A DNA stretch of 5,974 nucleotides from Clostridia bacterium. GTDB taxonomy: Bacteria > Bacillota > Clostridia > Peptostreptococcales > Anaerovoracaceae. Both the position numbers and the translations under genes were made by a program. The stretch covers positions 1-5,974 of the forward strand of contig JAIKZT010000137.1 of NCBI GenBank assembly GCA_024682015.1, written 5' to 3'. Shown one piece after another: positions 5,475-5,974 of this stretch. Every line of letters starts with the position of its first letter. Position 1 is the first letter of the stretch. The notes beneath the pieces are model-generated. The model had not been told where the DNA came from. It did not search any database and saw nothing but the letters and a program-made list of their open reading frames with translations.

Positions 5475-5974
5475 TTGGATAAAAGACGCATCCGCTATTC
5501 GAACTGTTTCATATTTCTCGTCGCCTGCCTGCTGGCGCTGCTCGTGCTGAACTGCATGATCGGCAGTTCGCGGCTGTCCGCGGGACAGGTGCTCAGCGCC
5601 CTGCTGAACCCCGCTCCCGGCTCCACGACGACGGGCATCATCTGGAACATCCGCCTGCCCCGCCTGATCACGGCGGCTCTTTTGGGCGGCGCTCTAGCCG
5701 TCTCCGGCTTCCTGCTGCAGACGTTCTTCGGCAACCCCATCGCCGGCCCCTTCGTGCTGGGCATTTCATCCGGCGCGAAGCTCATGGTCGCGCTCACGAT
5801 GATCTTCTTCCTCAGCCGCGGCTATGCCATGGGCTCTATCGCCCTCATCATAGCGGCTTTCCTCGGATCCCTGCTCTGCATGGGCGCCATCCTCGCGGTG
5901 TCGAACAAGCTGAAGAGCATGGCCATGCTCGTGCTGTGCGGCGTCATGATCGGCTACATCTGCTCGGCCATCAC
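5475..5974 (+). CDS. BtuC/FecCD-family ABC transporter permease, N-terminal part, cut by window edge
   Basis: 166 codons of an integral membrane permease of the FecCD/BtuC family, which is usually about 330-350 residues with ten membrane helices. Visible are an N-terminal hydrophobic helix (about 11-29), the family signature NIRLPRLITAALLGGALAVS (58-77), and QTFFGNPIAGPFVLGISSGA (82-101), followed by further hydrophobic helices (about 104-115, 120-142 and 150-166). The start is TTG 5475: AAAGG (5462-5466) lies 8 nt before it, and no in-frame ATG precedes the signature close enough to give a complete first helix. The gene begins 15 nt after the binding-protein stop, so it belongs to the same transcript. 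An ATPase gene is expected beyond the window edge but is not seen. Family is firm; corrinoid specificity is inferred from the riboswitch. Confidence 0.95.
   Translation, partial: MDKRRIRYSNCFIFLVACLLALLVLNCMIGSSRLSAGQVLSALLNPAPGSTTTGIIWNIRLPRLITAALLGGALAVSGFLLQTFFGNPIAGPFVLGISSGAKLMVALTMIFFLSRGYAMGSIALIIAAFLGSLLCMGAILAVSNKLKSMAMLVLCGVMIGYICSAI

Noticed and set aside
1..5974. CRISPR arrays, insertion sequences, tRNA or rRNA genes, attachment sites
   Set aside because: No regularly spaced repeats, transposase-like frames, terminal inverted repeats or tRNA cloverleaf sequences were seen on either strand.

Overview
The window looks like a chromosomal piece of a moderately GC-rich Clostridia-type Firmicute. 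Reasons: strong AGGAGG-type ribosome binding sites, TTG start use, sigma-A promoters, a lipoprotein-based class II ABC importer with Clostridia-style sequence, and a DNA polymerase I whose 3'-5' exonuclease site appears degenerate. Nothing here identifies a species.

Minus-strand block, read right to left (3219 to 1). A promoter at 3190-3219 drives yebC (2431-3156). The 200-nt gap after yebC holds a strong, unlabelled candidate 6S RNA (about 2418-2241). It has a 26-29 nt closing stem, a central bubble with a small hairpin on each side, a terminal arm, and a 3' U-rich tail. Its 3' end lies almost on the start codon of an ECF-type sigma factor (1670-2230). This is followed after 8 nt by a single-pass membrane protein that is probably its anti-sigma factor (1047-1661). 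The 3' end of that gene overlaps the start of polA by 13 nt (1-1059, cut by the window edge). So a global RNA polymerase regulator, an alternative sigma factor, its likely antagonist and a DNA repair/replication polymerase lie head to tail.

Plus-strand block (3258 to 5974). A near-consensus promoter (3258-3286) leads into a 320-nt leader. It contains a cobalamin riboswitch aptamer (about 3310-3477, with a clear B12 box) and an intrinsic terminator (3559-3585). Downstream are a lipoprotein with a long Pro/Ala/Glu-rich stalk and an unnamed C-terminal domain (3606-4319), an ABC-importer substrate-binding lipoprotein of the BtuF/FepB type (4329-5459), and the start of a BtuC/FecD-type permease (from 5475, cut by the window edge). 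Together these form a corrinoid-responsive uptake operon. The transported substrate is inferred from the riboswitch, not from the proteins.

The two blocks diverge from about 3183-3293. The most interesting points are the 6S RNA abutting an ECF sigma gene, the sigma/anti-sigma/polA coupling, and the stalked lipoprotein as a possible cell-surface corrinoid capture protein.
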